From positions 225,876,024 through 225,940,023 of the forward strand of contig NC_134571.1 of the NCBI RefSeq assembly GCF_050947875.1: a stretch of 64,000 nucleotides of DNA, read 5' to 3'. Positions within the stretch are counted from its first letter, which is position 1; each line of letters starts with the position of its first letter. Below are positions 1 through 9,506 of this stretch, piece after piece. Made by a program: the position numbers and the translations under genes. This DNA comes from Dermacentor variabilis (lineage: Eukaryota; Arthropoda; Arachnida; Ixodida; Ixodidae). The notes beneath the pieces are model-generated. The model was not told the origin of the DNA. It was given only the letters and a program-made list of their open reading frames with translations, and did no database searches.

Positions 1-49
1 AAAGAATCCTAGATCCCACCCCCATTCCATCCACTCCCCCCGATGTATC

Positions 50-285
50 GCGCGCGAAGGAAGGCAGCGCGCTTGCTCCACGCACACAATATTGAGACAC
101 CATCGTCTGCTCACCCATTGCACCCCACCCCCCTACGCTTTCACTCGCACATACAGCATGCGGCGCGAGGTCACGATGTTATCGCCCTTGGACTTAATAC
201 AAAACATAAGGGCCACGGCGACAGCTGGAATGCGCCAGTAGTGTCCGTATAATTGCTATCGGAATAATATAATAAGACTATCGGG
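50..285 (+). repeat. Unclassified dispersed repeat, copy 1
   Basis: This stretch matches the reverse complement of 2735-2955 over most of its length. The blocks CGCACATACAGCA, CTTGGACTT and GTGTCC(A/G)TATA are shared. It has no convincing ORF, and I do not recognise the family. The two copies lie in opposite orientation on either side of the Penelope and gypsy-A fragments. It could be a SINE, a MITE or an untranslated part of a larger element. Confidence 0.6.
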
Positions 286-582
286 CAACTGAAGCGCCCC
301 GGGGCTGATTACTTTCCGCGAAAGGAGAAGAAAATAGAACTTTCACCATGCAACCAGTCGCTGTGCCGCAACAATGTATTCTTTTTTTCTTGTAGTTGGG
401 AGGGGGCACCGAAATGAAAGAAAAAACCGCAGAGTAGGTTGGCCACAATCTAATGTCTACTATGGGCACCTAATGTGGCTACCGAATGAATATTGAAGAA
501 AACGTGTAACGCTTGGTCCACCGAGAACCATACGCATAGTGCTCAGTATCCTACACAGGCGAGGCAAGATTTTCCGGAGAGG
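286..582. other. Unassigned spacer
   Basis: No recognisable gene or element; a short T-rich run lies near 380. Short ORFs here have no family features. Confidence 0.4.
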
Positions 583-672
583 TAGACGCTCAGGGGCAGA
601 GAAAACCACGTCTACCCCCGATTTTGCCGCTATTCGGGGGTAGACGTGGTTTTCTCTGCCCCTGAGCGTCTA
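583..672. repeat. Perfect 38-bp inverted repeat (hairpin) at the 5' end of a Penelope fragment
   Basis: Arms 583-620 and 635-672 are perfect reverse complements of 38 bp, separated by 14 bp (621-634). The right arm lies in the reading frame of the Penelope-like protein that follows. The left arm is therefore an inverted copy of that element's own coding DNA, as expected from template switching or snap-back during reverse transcription. Confidence 0.92.
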
Positions 673-1056
673 TACAAGCTATGCAAACAGGTTAACACAG
701 AGAATAACAAAAGGCACGCATGTCCTACCCAACATCGCAAACAGTTTGTAACCTGTACTCGTAACGTTGTCTATGCCATCTCACTTTCATGCGGAAGAAG
801 GTATATTGGTCAAACCGGCAGATGCATCAACGAGAGATTAAAAGAGCATCGATATAACGTCACTAGGGTAATCTCGGGTCATTTGGATATTCACTGCGGA
901 GATTTTTCCTGCGAGCCCATGTTTGAAACCACTTCGATTCTGTATAAAGTTCATAGCAGGATGACGAGGGAGATTGTAGAGGCCTACGAGATTGCAAAAT
1001 TAGAGCAAAAGTGCGTAATCAAGCCTTCGGTGTCACTATCGGAAAAGGAGATATGA
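635..1056 (+). pseudogene. Penelope-like element fragment: GIY-YIG endonuclease domain
   Basis: The frame encodes the C-terminal part of a Penelope-like polyprotein. The GIY-YIG nuclease core is visible as YAISLSCGRRYIGQTGRC followed by an R-x3-H helix (NERLKEHRYNV). The tail has a conserved His/Cys region and an acidic helix (REIVEAYEI) before the stop at 1054-1056. No reverse transcriptase is present upstream, so this is a 5'-truncated copy that begins inside the hairpin at 583-672. A probable 3' UTR with AATAAA at 1195-1200 follows. In this family the nuclease nicks the target DNA for target-primed reverse transcription. It belongs to a different Penelope subfamily from the element at 14.8-23.2 kb. 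Confidence 0.85.
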
Positions 1057-1354
1057 TTCCTCGGTATGTCTTTGTGACCATTACAGTACGTGTTTTCCCT
1101 TGCCTTGAACGCCTCTTCGGTTCATCGAAATGCACCACTCAATGTTTTTTTTTTTTGCTTTTTTGCATGGTATATATTTATCGATGTCTGCGAAAATAAA
1201 ATCTATAGTTGAAAGTGAAGCGCTGTGTCTGTGTAACTGTTTCATTCTACGTCATCGTTCAGTTGCGCTTATACACTACCAGGGAAGGATAGGGAACGTG
1301 ACGGCGGGCTATGACGGCGTAGGTTATCGCTTCTGGCTGAGACCGCGGTTATTC

Positions 1355-2007
1355 TGAGTATCTGACTGCTTGATCTTCTCTCTGATGTCAACGACTGGGG
1401 TTACTTCAGGCTGCTTTGGAGGGAACATCCTGCACAGTTCTTCGTGCACAAAAACTTTGTTGGCCTCTCGGAGCTTGTTGTAGCCTAGTGCTTGGATTTA
1501 ATTCTTCGGCGTAAGCACTAGGCAGTTGCGTTGCTGGGTGAGCATTTCCAGTGTGTTCTAGAAGCCCGTGGCTTCTGTTAAAAATTCCACGACGGTCTTG
1601 TGTTGGTTGCGAATCAATCGGCGGAAAGGACATGCTTCACACCACGCAACAGGCAAGACCTTTCTTGTCCTCAGACATAACCGAGACGGTGTGGCGGAAC
1701 AAGTGGGTCATGCCTTCTTAGTAGATCGCGATGTTCTCGTTTGGTAGTTGCGCACAGCCTTCACTTTGTGGAGTGGACGACCCTCGTTAAGTTCTTTAAG
1801 AAGTCAGGTTGACTCACGATTCTTGGACCACGTCTTGGCTGAGCTTTCCTGAGTAGATGTAGACATGTTGCAGCTTGTCGTAGGAGTTCAAATTGTTGGA
1901 TGTTGCAAAGCTTTCGTATGTTTGGAGTCAGTTTTCTGGGTATTCAAGCGATGATCCCACAAAGGCTTGCGCTGTTGCAGCCCGATGGGAAATGCTCGGG
2001 CTGCCAT
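1355..2007 (-). pseudogene. Gypsy-A gag fragment (decayed)
   Basis: The probable start codon is at 2007-2005, in the same context as A1 (an ATG followed by an Ala codon). Downstream, the minus-strand DNA matches A1 gag across the segment coding for SDDKLRHVYF and on to the NRLFRH and EAT-rich helices, but with frameshifts and stops. Gag forms the capsid of the retrotransposon particle. No intact frame longer than 75 codons remains. Confidence 0.65.
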
Positions 2008-2171
2008 TGTGGTTCTTGACTTGGTCACGATCTCTAGTAGAAGTCCACGCTACGGGAGCAGGTTCTACTTCCTGTGACTTGTTCAATGGCCCAGGATGAC
2101 GTTAGATGTATGCCTTCGGGGTGTAGGTTTGACGGGAACGACCAGTACAAGAACGCAAAAGCACCTCCAGT

Positions 2172-2600
2172 TGTCCCGTTGTAGGCACGGTAAAGAATGC
2201 CGTTGCAAAACTGGAGATGACGAAATTAACGCAGTATTGGATGCATTTGTGCCCCTAAAAGCAAGTGGCATTCAAAGGAACATAATAGCGGTGAACGCAG
2301 TCGGCAATCGCCGAAAATCTGACCTGCAGATCAAGCGTGTAGGCTTTTATACATGACTTCTAGAAGGTTCCGTCGTAATCGCTCGTGCCGGTGTGCCTTC
2401 CAGGAAGTAGCATAAAATTGGCCTCCCACATACAATCAGATTGCAGAAGCACCGGTCACAGCAGAGAACGAATAGAACCATTGATAAAATTAGAAAAACA
2501 TCCGATACTTGCAGCCGCATCCCGCGTCTAGCGATAACGTTTAACATTTCTTAGCCGGTGAAAACGGTTTCTGGAGAAAGATAAGCAGGTACACGTCTAA
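2172..2600 (-). repeat. Gypsy-A 5' LTR (degenerate)
   Basis: The minus strand shows the family LTR landmarks in order: GTGTACCTGCTTATCTTT near the start, TGTATAAAAGCC (TATA box), CAGATTTTCGGCGATTGCC, and an end at 2172 followed by ACTGGAGGTGC, a mutated version of the family primer-binding site. The outer boundary is approximate. Confidence 0.7.
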
Positions 2601-2734
2601 ATACATTGTCGAGCTGTAGAACTCTTGGACCTACACCTGGAGATAGATGAAACAGCGCGTAGTAGAAAGTCCATTCATTCCATATGAAGAAGCCGTAAAA
2701 ATACTTCTGCTATTTAAGCATTGCCTCATTCTGT

Positions 2735-2955
2735 TATCGTCACTCTTGCTGAGTATTGCGATAGTAAGTATATGGACACTCCAGCCGCATTGCTGCTGTC
2801 GGCGTCGCCGTCACCGTGAGGGTCCGAATAAAGTCCAAGGGTGATAAAATTGCCGCCGCGCACCGTGTGCTGTATGTGCGCGTGAAAGCGTCCGAGTGTG
2901 AGCCAGCGATCGCTGCTCAATCTCTCGCACGTAGCGGTCAAAAGCGGGAGGAAGC
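2735..2955 (-). repeat. Unclassified dispersed repeat, copy 2
   Basis: Reverse-complement partner of 50-285. It is roughly 75-80 percent similar by eye, highest around 2765-2890. Its function is unknown. Confidence 0.6.
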
Positions 2956-3133
2956 CAAACGCGTGGCAGTTTGGGCGAGTTGGTATGTCATAACTGTTTA
3001 AGGCTAGTAGCGCCGCTCAGGACGAGCAAAAAAGGAAAGAGGTAGGGGTAATCAAAGGGAGCGGAAGGAAGCGCACCGCCTTCCGTAGCGCGCGAATCAT
3101 CGGGGGGAGGCTAGGTAGTGGGGAGGGCGCTTG

Positions 3134-3230
3134 GCAGATGGCTTTCAAGGTACAGCAGCCCGCCGGGCGCGTTCTACTCCGGACGATCGCGTGCGCTTGG
3201 CCGAGTCGCTCTATCTTGAAAGCCATCTGC
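3134..3230. repeat. 16-bp perfect inverted repeat around a GC-rich core
   Basis: GCAGATGGCTTTCAAG at 3134-3149 recurs as its exact reverse complement at 3215-3230, 65 bp away. The surrounding 3000-3330 is GC-rich with no coding signal. It could be a foldback or MITE-like element, or chance duplication. Confidence 0.6.
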
Positions 3231-3501
3231 GACGGTTACAAAGAGCGCGCTGTGCTCTGTTTGCGCGACTTCGTTCGCGTTAATGCGAGTGGCTGCACGT
3301 AGGTCAATACGCACGCTGCTCCTGCCGCGTGTCCTCACTGGACATGTTTAAATATTCAAAGGTATTTTAACTGGGTAGCATACTGGCGTATGTTGCGTTC
3401 AGTATTTTATGCATCTTTATGTCTGTTCGTATATATTGTTATGCATCTATGTATCTTTAATGTATACATGCATATATATACTTATACACGCACACACACC
3501 T
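3231..3501. other. Spacer with AT-rich and (CA)n sequence
   Basis: GC-rich at first, then AT-rich with a short (AC)n run near 3488-3500 directly before the LINE tail. Nothing coding is recognised. Confidence 0.4.
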
Positions 3502-5106
3502 ATCATCATCATCATCATCATCAGCCTGGTTACGCGCACTGCAGGACAAAGGCCTCTTTCATACTTCTCCAACTACCCGGTCAAGTACTAATGGTGCCCA
3601 TACTGCCCCTGCAAACGTCTTAATCTCATCCGCCCATCTAACTTCCTGCCGCCCCTGCTGCGCTTCCTTTGCATTGGAATCCAGCCCGTAACCCTTAATG
3701 ATCATCGGTTATCCTTCCCCCTCATTACATGTCCTGCCCATGACAATTTCTTTTTCTTTCTTTCAACTAAAACGTCATTAACTCGCGTTTCTTCCCTTAC
3801 CCAATCTGCTCTTTTCTGATTCCTTAACATCACACCCATCACTCTTTCCATACCTCGTTGCGTGGTCCTCAATTTAAGTAGAACTCCTTTCATAAGCCGC
3901 CAGGTTTCTGCTCCGTACGTGAGTACTGGTAAGACAGAGCTGTTATACGCTTTTCTCTTGAGGGATAATGGCAACCTGCTCTTCATGATCTGAGAATGCC
4001 TGCCAAACGCACCCAAGCCCATTCTTATTATTCTGATTATTTCAGTCTCATCATCCGGATGCGCGGTCACTACCTGCTCAAAGTAGATGTATTCCCTTAC
4101 CAATTCCAGTGCCTCGCTACCTACCGTAAACTGCTGTTCTCTTCCGAGAATGTTAAACATTACTTTAGTTTTCTGCAGATTAATTTTAGACACACCCTTC
4201 TGCTTTGCCTATCCATGTCAGTGAGCATGCATTGCAATTGGTCCCCTGAGCAAAGGCAATATCATCAGCGAATCGCAAGTTACTAAGGGATTCTCCGTTA
4301 ACTCTTATCCCCAATTCTGCACAATCCAGGTCTCTGAATACCTCCTGGAAACACGCTGTGAATAGCATTGGAGAGATCCTATCTCCCTGCCTGACGCGTT
4401 TCTTTATTGGGATTTTGCTGCTTTCTTTGTGGAGGACTACGGTGGCTGTGGGGCCGCTATAGATATCTTTCAGTATTTTTACATACTGCTCGTCTACATC
4501 CTGATTCCGTAATGCCTCCATGACTGCTGAGGTTTCGACTGAATCAAACGCTTTCTAGTAATCAATGAAAGCTCTATATAAGGGTTGGTTACCTCCCGCA
4601 CATTTTTCGATCACCTGATTGCTCGTGTGAATATGGTCTATTTTTGAGTAGCCTTTACGAAATCCTGCCTTTTCCTTTGATTGACAAAAGCCTAAGGTGT
4701 TGCTGATTCTATTGGCGATTACCTTAGTAAATACTTTGTAGGCAACTTACAGTAAGCTGATCGGTCTGTAATTCTTCAAGTCTTTGGCATCCCCTTTCTT
4801 ATGGATTAGGATTATGTTAGCGTTCTTCCATGATTCTGGTACGCTCGAGGTCATGAGGCATTGCGTATACAAGGTGGCCAGCTTTTCTAGATCAATCTGC
4901 CCACCATCCTTGAACAAATCTGCTGTTACCTGATCCTCCCCAGCTGCCTTCCGCTTTTGCATAGCTCTCGAGGCTTTCTTTTCTTCTTCCGGCGTTACTT
5001 GTGGGATTTCAAATTACTCTAGACTAGTCTCTCTTCCATTACCGTAGTGGGTGCCACTGGTACTGTATAAATCTCTATAGAACTTCTCAGCCACTTCTCA
5101 TCCATA
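3502..5106 (-). mobile_element. RTE-clade LINE, copy R1 (5'-truncated, decayed)
   Basis: The minus strand encodes the RT and C-terminal region of an RTE-type non-LTR retrotransposon. In order: YRPISLL near 4750-4775; a frame-broken stretch holding the KAF and fingers motifs; VRQGDRISPMLFTA near 4380-4400; RFADDIAF (catalytic FADD) near 4255-4280; KINLQKTKVMF; and the C-terminal KKKKLSWAGHVMR block. It ends in a (TCA)n tail on the plus strand at 3502-3523, the family's simple-repeat 3' end. The endonuclease is missing because the copy is 5'-truncated near 5106. RT would copy the element RNA at a nicked target. Several frameshifts and stops make it inactive. Confidence 0.85.
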
Positions 5107-5172
5107 TTAGTAATGATATGATAACATATGATAATAATATATAATAACATATGATAATGATATATGATAACA
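5107..5172. repeat. Imperfect ATATGATAA minisatellite
   Basis: About seven imperfect copies of an 8-9 bp ATGATA-rich unit sit exactly between the LINE 5' break and gypsy B'. They create a spurious Tyr-rich tail on the gypsy RT frame. Confidence 0.7.
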
Positions 5173-5601
5173 AAGGCATGTCTGCCATTTGAGGCCCCGG
5201 AGGATGTTATCCATCATTCTTTCAAAAGTTGCAGGCGCATTACAGAGGCCAAAGGGCATCACGGTAAATTGATATAAGCTATCAGGCGTAACAGATGCCG
5301 TTCTCGGACGATCTGCATTGGCCACCAGGACCTGCCAATAACCGGATCGTAAGTCTAAGGACGAAAAGAATTCAGCGCTTTGGCGGCAGTCCACTGCGTC
5401 GCCGACACAGGGAAGAGGATAGACATCTTTCCGGGTTATCTTGTTGAGTCGTCGATAGTCCGCACAAAAACGAATTGTCCCATCTTTCTTTTTGACCAGC
5501 ACTACCGGGGAAACCCAAGGACTGTGTGATGGCTGTATCACGCCGCGTCGGAGCATGTCTCCTACGCGCTCATCGATGACACGGCGCTCCGTCGCGGACA
5601 C
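5173..5601 (-). pseudogene. Gypsy B' reverse transcriptase, N-terminal half
   Basis: The frame shows canonical Ty3/gypsy RT motifs in order: SPWVSPVVLVKKKDGTIRF (fingers), DYRRLNKITRKDVYPLP, SSLDLRSGYWQV (first catalytic Asp) and FTVMPFGLCNAPATFERMM. It ends at RGLKWQTCLCY, one residue short of the LDD of the second catalytic motif, where AT-rich minisatellite begins. The upstream linker continues in another frame, so there is at least one frameshift between 5601 and 5704. The piece cannot be catalytic. Confidence 0.85.
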
Positions 5602-5703
5602 ACGGTATGGACGTTAGCGTAGAAGCGCGTGGATGCCGGTGTCGATGTGATGAACGAAAGTGGAGGTACGGCCTACACATTGTTTTTGGAGGTCGAAAGA
5701 TGT

Positions 5704-6528
5704 TCAAAATCGGTTAAGGAGGTCGACGATCTGCGTGCGCTGGCTCGGAGTGGGGTCGGGATCAATAGACGGAGCAAACACTCGGTCACATGCAAGCCGA
5801 GGAGCAGAGACAGGGAGAATCATGGCGTCAAGGTGAAGGGGAGTCGAGTCATCAGGCACATCGTAGACAGAGCTCGTGTCGAATTCATCAGCAAAACCTA
5901 GGCACTCGCCATGATGTAAGCTTGACGGACACGAAAACGCATTCGAAACGTAAATTACGCTGGAGCCCTGGCAAATGGGAAGGAGGGCAAAGGGAAGCAA
6001 AAAGTGATGGTGGCGTGCAGCAAGTTGAGATGGCGTGAAAGGAACTGTGGAATTGTAGAAAGCAGCACGAGAAATGGGTACAGGGGCAGAAGAAAAAGGA
6101 GGGATATCAGTGGCGGTGGCGACGAACACTCAAGCAGAAAATGGAGGCAAATCTTTAGAAAGACTGCTGCAAAATGGAGTCAGGGCAAGTTCTGCACGGG
6201 CAGAATCAATAATAGCGTGATGAGATGAGAGGAAGTCCCCTCCTAGAATGATGGCATGAGAGAAGCGGGGAAGAACAACACATTAAATGTGGTATAAACT
6301 GTCTTGTATGGCGACACGGACGGTACATGTTCCTAAGGGCTCCATTGGCTCAGCGCTTGCTGTGCGTAGCGAAATGGCAGAAAACAGCGTCACGACTTTC
6401 CGAAGCGTACGGCGAAGCTGGTCGGCAATCATGGACACTGTGGCACCCGTGTCGACAAGCGCGACGATACCTTCGGCAAAAACTTCAATGACGTTCGTAG
6501 GGAATAAACGAGGGCTTGAGCAGTTCAA
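5704..6528 (-). pseudogene. Gypsy B' protease and protease-RT linker
   Basis: The frame 6528-6283 contains the retroviral-type aspartic protease motif ALVDTGATVSMI. The frame 6129-5704 continues as a Ser/Pro-rich linker ending PSQRTQIVDLLNRF, typical of the segment ahead of gypsy RT. The two frames are separated by a frameshift and stop. The protease would cleave Gag-Pol in the particle. Confidence 0.75.
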
Positions 6529-6534
6529 AGAGAT

Positions 6535-6573
6535 CGCAGTTCTTGCCTCCGGAACTGCGCCTTTTTGTTTTCC
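6535..6573 (-). promoter_or_regulatory. Putative -1 frameshift site of gypsy B' (GGAAAAC plus hairpin)
   Basis: On the minus strand, GGAAAAC (6573-6567) is followed after 7 nt by a perfect 8-bp stem, CGCAGTTC (6559-6552) with GAACTGCG (6542-6535), and a 9-nt loop containing GGAGG. The same architecture is present in A1, A2, B1 and C2. Confidence 0.6.
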
Positions 6574-7000
6574 TCCACAGCTGGAGGGCGGCGGACGATG
6601 GGGACAGGGAACGTCGACGGGAAGATGGAGACCGACGAGTGTTCAAGCTTTGGGGAACAGGAGATGAAGGAGCGACATGCGGGACTGGTGGTGAATAGCG
6701 GGACAGTGAGTCAGGAGCATTCCCTTGATGTCTCGCGGTATCGTTAGGATACAAACCTCGCCGGTGGCAGAACTGTGCCACGTGGCCAGCAAAGACACAC
6801 GCGAAGCGTATCGGCCGGTTGTCTTGGGTACGCGACGTATTATCAACAGGGGCCCTAGGTAACGGTGCAAAGTTCGAAGCTGGGCGTAGGGGCTGTGGAG
6901 GCGCGCAGAAGCCGCTTTTGGGCAAGTAGTTCGCAGTTGCAGAAAGCGAGGTGTAGAAGTCGCTTGTGGGCGTGTAATATGATATAATTAACGTGCCCTC
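6574..7000 (-). pseudogene. Gypsy B' gag tail with damaged zinc knuckle
   Basis: The minus-strand frame holds a CCHC knuckle remnant, FACVFAGHVAQFCHRR. The first Cys is lost; the second Cys, His and last Cys are kept. An Arg/Ser-rich tail (TRRSPSSRRRSLSPSS) follows, like the tails of B1 and C2. The frame runs through the slippery site into pol because the expected gag stop has changed to AAA. The N-terminal capsid part is missing. Confidence 0.7.
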
Positions 7001-7150
7001 TACTCCAGAAATAATACTGTACGCTGATAATACCAACGTATTCATCTGCGGACAAGATCTAGAAGTCCTCCAAGTAGAAACCAAGGTATGGCTGGAAAAT
7101 TTGTCCACGTGGCTCCACGGTAATAAACTAGAATTAAACACTAAAAAAAT
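6993..7150 (+). pseudogene. CR1-like LINE reverse transcriptase scrap
   Basis: The frame reads PEIILYADNTNVFICGQDLE and then WLENLSTWLHGNKLELN, the catalytic region of a CR1/Jockey-group RT. The YADD motif is mutated to YADN, so it is inactive. Only about 50 codons survive, without neighbours of the same element. Confidence 0.7.
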
Positions 7151-7669
7151 AAGTACATTATGTTGCGCGCTGTCGGCTCGATTTCTTTCTTGTGGATTAT
7201 GTGAGATATCTTGTTTACATGATCGAGACGACGATGTCAGATGTGCTCAAGACAAGGATAAAATATGTCAGTCGCAGAGTTCCAGCATCGCTCATCTAGA
7301 AAGTCACTAAGGATGTGATAAAGCGGACTCACTACTTCGTACCTACAGGAGTCCTATTCGATCGCGTCCTCTAGGCAGCAGCTCGTGTTCAACGGCGCTT
7401 AAGAATGCACAGATAATAAGCGCACTCTGAAATCTGACGTTTTTTTCTTTTTCTCTGTTTGCTGACTTCCCGATTGCTAGCTGAGCACATTTGGAAGTGC
7501 TACCTTTACTTTCTTGAAAACATTTTTCTCTACACATGGGTAGCTTTCCGGTCAGTTTATTTGGCTTTTATTTTTTGCCGCGATCCTGTCTTTGCAACAT
7601 GTATACGCTGTCATAAAAAAACAGAGCCATTCCACTCTGTGAAGGTGGATGACCGACGGAGCTGTATAA
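7151..7669. other. Unassigned spacer
   Basis: No element or gene recognised between the LINE scrap and the gypsy-A LTR. Short ORFs on both strands lack family motifs. Confidence 0.4.
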
Positions 7670-8086
7670 TGACACATGAACTTATCTTTATCGGGCGACC
7701 ACGGCTTGCCGCCTAACAAATTTTATCCAGCAGCGCGGGACGCCCCTGCACGTATCCGAAGTTTCTGGAAAGTTATCGATGCTTCTATCCGCTATCTGTT
7801 GTTGCCGAACCTTGTGTTATCCGATTTCATCACCTCACGCGAATGGTATAGAACTTTGTGGAAGGCACGTGGATCCCAACGATTAGTCTGGAACATTCGA
7901 CAACTGCTGTATAAAAGCCGACGCGCTGCACCGCTGATCAGATTTTCGGACGATCGCCCACTGTGCTCGTCGCTGTTGTTGTGCTTTAAGTGTAGCCTGT
8001 TTTGTGGGCACAGGTTCACCCAATAAAAGCTAGTTTTGTCTTTCACATTATTGCTACTGTGTTTTTAACGTTACTACCACGTGACA
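7670..8086 (+). repeat. Gypsy-A 5' LTR (A1)
   Basis: 417 bp, starting TGACACATGA and ending GTGACA. It matches the A2 LTRs throughout. It has TATAAAA at 7910-7916 (promoter) and AATAAA at 8022-8027 (polyadenylation signal). Confidence 0.9.
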
Positions 8087-8088
8087 TC

Positions 8089-8107
8089 TGGTGGAGGTGC
8101 GGGGTAC
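8089..8107 (+). promoter_or_regulatory. Primer-binding site of gypsy A1
   Basis: TGGTGGAGGTGCGGGGTAC begins 2 nt after the LTR. The identical 19-mer follows the C2 LTR at 59485. It would pair with a tRNA 3' end ...GCACCTCCACCA; I did not identify the tRNA. Confidence 0.8.
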
Positions 8108-8291
8108 GTTCATGTACCGAACGCCCCCGCAAAGTCGTGATCCAAGCCCGAAGTCCGAGGAAAAAACCAACATCGCCCACGACCAGCGTGCGAGCCGCAG
8201 ACTGCAAGGACTGCCCCCAGAGCACGGACGACAAAGAAGATCGCGGTGAGCACCTGAGGCGACAAAGAAGATCGTGGTCAAAACAACTCCA

Positions 8292-9476
8292 ATGGCTGCC
8301 CCAGTATCCCCCGTTATCCTACAACTTCGGGACCCACCGACCTTCCATGGAGCAGCGACTGAAGACCCGGAATCGTGGCTGGAGAACAACGAACGAATCG
8401 CGACTTTTGACAACTTAGACTCCGACGACAAGCTGCGGCATGTATACTTTGCCTTCGATGACGCCGCCAGAACGTGGTTTGAGAACCTGGAGTCGACCTT
8501 GACAACATGGAACCTGTTCCGTAGCTGCTTCCTGCGCACCTTTACGAGCGTCGTGCGCAAGGAAAGGGCCGAAGCCATTCTGGACGCCCGAATGCAGCTA
8601 TACAACGAGAACGTTGCCATCTTCACGGAAGAAATGAACCGTCTGTTCCGCCACGCCAACCCAGATATGCCCGAGGAGAAGAAAGTCCGCCTTCTCATGC
8701 GTGCTGTGAAGGAAGAACTTTTCGGCGCAATGATACGAAGCCCACCGAAGACTGTCGACAAGTCTTTTCGCTGGGCCACTAGCATGGAGAAGACACTGGA
8801 AATGCGGATCCGGCAATTCAACCGCCGCACGAACTCGACAAGCTACGCCGGAGTTCAGTCACTGGCCACCGACGACCTGCGCGAAACTATCAGAGGGGTC
8901 GTACGGGAAGAGCTGCAGAAGTTGTACCCTAGGTCGCAGCCTCAAGTGGCCTCAGTTGCCGAAATCGTCAAAGATGAGCTTGAGCGATCCCTTGGACTTC
9001 ATGATGTGCAGCCAGAATCGCTGCAGCCCCAGCCGGAAGCGATGACCTACGCCGCCGTCGGCCGCCGTGAAGGCCCCCCTGCACGACCGCGCCAGGGACC
9101 TTTAACGCCACAATTCCGTCGTCAACCGCCGCCACCGCCAGCATGCCCGCCCGTCGCCCAGCGCTGCTACGCGAGAAAGACGGACATTTGGTGCGCTTCT
9201 GACCACCGCCCACTCTGCTACCACTGCGGAGAAGCGGGTCACTTCTACCGCCGATACCCATACCGGGAAATGGGACTTCGAGGGTTCGCCGTTAACGCGC
9301 CGCGACCACAGCTTGGCGAATGACCTCGCGATATTGGCGACTACCTCGCCGCATCTCAGTGGAGCACTCGACGACCGTCGCGTTCGCCATCACCAGGCCG
9401 CTACCTGTCGCCGCAGCGCCGACCATACACTGGCCCAGCCCGGGCCCGGTCTGCGAGCCCATATCCGGAAAACTAA
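8292..9476 (+). pseudogene. Gypsy-A gag (A1), one internal stop
   Basis: The start is the ATG at 8292, in the context shared with A2 (MAAP). Capsid-type helices follow: PESWLENNERIATFDNLDSD, the W-F-N region and LFRHANPDMPEEKKVRLLM. The CCHC knuckle reads CYHCGEAGHFYRRY, with the last Cys changed to Tyr. The frame is closed only by TGA at 9321-9323, probably a CGA to TGA change. Beyond it the same frame continues through an Arg/Ser-rich tail to PEN and the family stop TAA at 9474-9476. The natural gag is thus about 395 codons. It packages RNA and forms the particle. Confidence 0.85.
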
Positions 9477-9506
9477 AAGCAGCAACCGACAGAGGTGCGG
9501 TTGCTG
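9467..9506 (+). promoter_or_regulatory. Putative -1 frameshift site of gypsy A1
   Basis: GGAAAAC (9467-9473) lies directly before the gag stop TAA. A 6-nt spacer leads to a perfect 9-bp stem (9480-9488 with 9498-9506) and a 9-nt loop containing GAGG. The spacer and stem geometry fit known -1 recoding sites. Confidence 0.65.

Larger units (their letters stand above)
1355..2600 (-). mobile_element. Gypsy-A copy A0 (Ty3/gypsy LTR retrotransposon), 5' part only
   Basis: Read on the minus strand, this is a 5' LTR (about 2600-2172), a degenerate primer-binding site, a leader and the first two thirds of gag, ending near 1355 against the Penelope fragment. It aligns with copies A1 (7670) and A2 (29451). 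Identity is clearly lower than between A1 and A2, with many small indels, so it is the oldest of the three. No pol or 3' LTR is seen. Confidence 0.75.
5173..7000 (-). mobile_element. Gypsy B' fragment (gag tail, protease, RT fingers)
   Basis: Minus-strand Ty3/gypsy remnant containing, from right to left, the gag tail with a damaged zinc knuckle, a frameshift hairpin, the protease, a linker and the first half of RT. It stops at 5173, just before the catalytic YLDD. No LTR is seen. Its protein resembles B1, but not closely enough to be the same family copy. Confidence 0.8.

Noticed and set aside
3502..3530. His-rich or Ile-rich coding from (TCA)n
   Set aside because: It is the simple-repeat tail of the RTE LINE.
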